Shown here: one piece after another, positions 61,935 through 64,000 of the stretch
How the letters are laid out: each line of letters opens with the position of its first letter
How positions within the stretch are numbered: position 1 is the stretch's first letter
From: Neopusillimonas maritima
GTDB lineage: Bacteria > Pseudomonadota > Gammaproteobacteria > Burkholderiales > Burkholderiaceae_B
Length of the DNA stretch: 64,000 bases
Strand: one strand, 5' to 3'
Assembly: GCF_040930455.2 (NCBI RefSeq)
Contig: NZ_CP170494.1
The notes under the pieces: generated by a model
What the model was told of the DNA's origin: nothing
The model's input: the letters and a program-made list of their open reading frames with translations, nothing else
Databases searched by the model: none
Made by a program: the position numbers and the translations under genes

Positions 61935-63349
61935 AGCATTTGAATACCGATATCGCCGTCATCGGGGCGGGAACGGCCGGTATGTCGGCCTACCGAACCG
62001 TAAAGGCGTCTGGTTTAGCGTGTTTGCTGATTGAGGGTGGCCCATACGGAACAACCTGTGCCCGTGTCGGATGCATGCCTTCAAAACTGCTTATTGCGGC
62101 GGCGGAAGCCGCACACCATGCGCGCCATACAGCAGAGTTCGGTGTTCATGTTCAAGGCGAGGTTCAGGTTAACGGACGCGAGGTCATGAGTCGTGTCCGG
62201 CGTGAGCGCGATCGATTCGTGGGGTTTGTCCTTGAGGCCGTTCAGGGTTTTGATCCGGCCGATCGTTTGCAGGGCTCTGCGCGATTCCTGTCCAACACAG
62301 AATTGCAGGTCGGCAATCATACCCGCGTTACGGCTTCACGCATTATTATCGCTACCGGCTCGTCACCCGTCATCCCGCCCATGTATCAGGGCCTGGGAGA
62401 TCGTTTGGTGGTGAATGATGATGTATTCAACTGGGAAAAGCTGCCTGAAAGTGTGCTTGTTGTGGGCCCGGGCGTTATTGGTATGGAGTTGGGGCAGGCA
62501 TTGTCACGTCTTGGGGTGCGTGTTCAACTTTTGGGGCGCAGCCCGTCGGTTGGCGGAATTGCCGACCCCCGGGTGTTGGAATCAGCGCTGGCGGCTTTTC
62601 ACGACGAGTTGGACCTGGCACCGTGCGCTGAAGTTCATTCGGTTGAGAAGCAGACGCATGGCGTGCGTGTGTGCTTTACGCCTGAAGGCGGCGCACGGCG
62701 CGAAGCAACCTATGAGTATGTGTTGATGGCGGTAGGGCGCAGCCCCAATTTTGACGCGCTCGAACTTGCGAACACTTCAGCGCATTTCAATGACCAAAAC
62801 AAACCGGTTTTTGACACCGACACTTTACAGGTTAAAAACACGCCTATTTTTCTTGCCGGCGATGTGAACGGCCAGATGCCGCTTTTGCACGAGGCGGCGG
62901 ACGATGGGCGTTTTGCCGCGTTGAATGCCGTTCATTATCCGCAGGTTGAAGCGTTCAAGCGGCGTGCGCCCGTTTCCGTGGTGTTTACGGACCCGCAGCT
63001 GATGTGGGTGGGCCGGCGCTTCAATCAATTGGACCCTGCCGAAACAGTCGTGGGTGAGGTGAGTTTTGCCAACCAGGGGCGAGCTCGCGTTATTCTTAAA
63101 AATAAAGGGTTGTTGCGTGTTTATGCCGACCGTTGTTCCGGGCAATTCCTGGGCGCCGAAATGGCAGGGCCGGCCGCCGAGCATCTGGCACATCTTTTAG
63201 CCTGGTCGCATCAGCAAAAGCTCACCATCAGGCAGATGCTGGCTATGCCGTTTTATCATCCTGTTATCGAGGAAGGCTTACGCACGGCTTTGCGTGACGC
63301 CGACGGCCAAGTGTGTTGTGATCCCGCTGATCCTTCGGTAGGCGGCTAG
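61931..63349 (+). CDS. Dihydrolipoamide dehydrogenase-like flavoprotein
   Basis: This 472-residue pyridine-nucleotide disulphide oxidoreductase has the FAD motif AVIGAGTAGMSAYR, the redox pair in GTTCARVGCMPSKLL (the Lpd C-x4-C with Thr-Thr before it), the NAD motif VLVVGPGVIGMELGQAL, FLAGDVNG and the active-site His-Glu in FYHPVIEEGL. There is no lipoyl domain and no 2-oxoacid dehydrogenase genes are nearby, so it is not obviously an E3 subunit; an alternative role in thiol redox is likely. Start ATG 61931; a GTG at 61925 is also possible. Confidence 0.85.
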   Translation: MKHLNTDIAVIGAGTAGMSAYRTVKASGLACLLIEGGPYGTTCARVGCMPSKLLIAAAEAAHHARHTAEFGVHVQGEVQVNGREVMSRVRRERDRFVGFVLEAVQGFDPADRLQGSARFLSNTELQVGNHTRVTASRIIIATGSSPVIPPMYQGLGDRLVVNDDVFNWEKLPESVLVVGPGVIGMELGQALSRLGVRVQLLGRSPSVGGIADPRVLESALAAFHDELDLAPCAEVHSVEKQTHGVRVCFTPEGGARREATYEYVLMAVGRSPNFDALELANTSAHFNDQNKPVFDTDTLQVKNTPIFLAGDVNGQMPLLHEAADDGRFAALNAVHYPQVEAFKRRAPVSVVFTDPQLMWVGRRFNQLDPAETVVGEVSFANQGRARVILKNKGLLRVYADRCSGQFLGAEMAGPAAEHLAHLLAWSHQQKLTIRQMLAMPFYHPVIEEGLRTALRDADGQVCCDPADPSVGG

Positions 63350-63354
63350 GTTTG

Positions 63355-64000
63355 CTATTGCAATAAAGTACGTACGCCGTCGGTTAATACATCAACCGAT
63401 TCGGAATCGGCGGCAAGGTAACGCGCTTTGCCGTTTTCATCGAAAATATAAATGCCGCGGCTATGTGCAACCTCGTAGCGTTCAGGTTCGTTGCTGCTGG
63501 GTTCTTCTATTTGATAGGCAACCCGGTAACGCCGTGCGACGTCTGCTATTTGTTTTTCAGAGCCGGTTAAACCGATGGCGTGACTGTCGAACGCCTGCAC
63601 GTATGCTTGCAGTTTTTCCGCGGTGTCACGGTGAGGGTCGACACTGATGAATAAAATACGAACCTGGTCGGCGTCGGGTCCCAGCTTTTGCATAACCTGT
63701 GCCAGTTGCGCCATGGTAGTGGGGCATATGTCTGGGCAACTGGCATAGCCGAAGAACAACATAACGATATTGCCTCGGAAAGCCTGTGCGGTAACCGGTT
63801 CGTTATCTGGGCCGATCAGCTCAAACCTTAAGTCGGGCAAAAAGCCGCGAATGTTGTGTAAGCGGGTTGTTTCTTCCTTGGCGTTGACTGTTTCGACCGG
63901 GTTCGCTTGTGCACTCGTTGCCGGCGTGGTCAGGAAAATGGCGCTCGCCAGGATTGCGCCAATCAGGCCGGCTGGGTAACGCCGAGGTGAAAGCCTTAAA
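63355..64000 (-). CDS. SCO1/SenC-family copper chaperone, start beyond window edge
   Basis: The thioredoxin-fold protein carries the copper motif SCPDICPTT (C-x3-C) and the distal His in YEVAHSRGIYIFD, with VDPHRDT between. SCO proteins load copper into cytochrome c oxidase CuA. A start at the ATG at 63840 would be internal: the frame stays open to base 64000 and encodes a signal peptide (AGLIGAILASAIFLTTPATSAQA), so the true start lies to the right of the window. Confidence 0.9.
   Translation of the reverse strand, partial: LRLSPRRYPAGLIGAILASAIFLTTPATSAQANPVETVNAKEETTRLHNIRGFLPDLRFELIGPDNEPVTAQAFRGNIVMLFFGYASCPDICPTTMAQLAQVMQKLGPDADQVRILFISVDPHRDTAEKLQAYVQAFDSHAIGLTGSEKQIADVARRYRVAYQIEEPSSNEPERYEVAHSRGIYIFDENGKARYLAADSESVDVLTDGVRTLLQ

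Overview
The window is a chromosomal segment of a betaproteobacterium, most likely Burkholderiales, family Alcaligenaceae (Bordetella/Advenella/Pusillimonas-like). This rests on gene content and order: hemW-rdgB-rph-yicC, glnA-ntrB-ntrC, smpB/ratA/rnfH, ygfZ/mltG-tmk-holB-tatD-ankyrin, surE-pcm-nlpD, spoT-rpoZ-gmk, and an AcrAB-OprM-type pump. No rRNA, tRNA or CRISPR was seen. The species cannot be named from the sequence alone.

Bases 1 to about 9,770 are accessory DNA. They hold an IS3-family element running off the left edge, a second unrelated IS3-type transposase fragment, and a leftward livK-H-M-G-F branched-chain/aromatic-acid-type ABC transporter operon. The operon ends in a VanB-like Rieske oxygenase reductase with no oxygenase partner. 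Next come an IS21-family remnant (23-bp terminal repeats plus a frameshifted istA), a LexA-controlled umuD with an amputated umuC, and a P4-type tyrosine integrase. The integrase sits against the 3' end of yicC with five 9-bp repeats upstream of it. The whole stretch looks like the eroded right end of a genomic island inserted at yicC.

From 9.8 kb onward the DNA is compact housekeeping chromosome. 9.8-13.4 kb: RNA and nucleotide quality control (yicC, rph, rdgB) and hemW. 13.4-17.7 kb: the nitrogen operon glnA-ntrB-ntrC behind a textbook sigma-54 promoter. 17.7-25.6 kb: smpB, ratA-rnfH-enoyl-CoA hydratase, ygfZ, and the mltG-tmk-holB-tatD-ankyrin cluster. 25.6-34.6 kb: thioredoxin, a purine permease, tsaD, plsY, surE-pcm-nlpD, a PolB-like exonuclease, a Spy-like protein and rlmD. 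34.6-41.3 kb: argH, then PII and a glutamate/aspartate transporter (gltIJKL), an RluF-like pseudouridine synthase and rlmJ. 41.5-46.6 kb: ppiD, tesA/ybbA, a DMT exporter and an M23 peptidase. 46.6-51.8 kb: spoT-rpoZ-gmk, a small unknown gene, xthA and a spermidine-synthase-fold protein. 51.8-54.5 kb: a TrpXYZ-type ABC importer. 54.6-61.3 kb: an RND efflux operon translationally coupled to pdxJ. 61.4-64 kb: a nitroreductase, a lipoamide-dehydrogenase-like flavoprotein and a SCO1 copper chaperone cut by the right edge.

Two themes link the genes. Nitrogen control (sigma-54/NtrC at glnA; PII beside the glutamate transporter) spans two loci. The yicC junction carries the main signs of horizontal transfer and separates yicC from gmk-rpoZ-spoT, which usually follow it in related genomes. 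I did not find a clearly new multi-gene system; the best leads are the island junction and its repeats, the IS21 end-to-end structure and the orphan oxygenase reductase.
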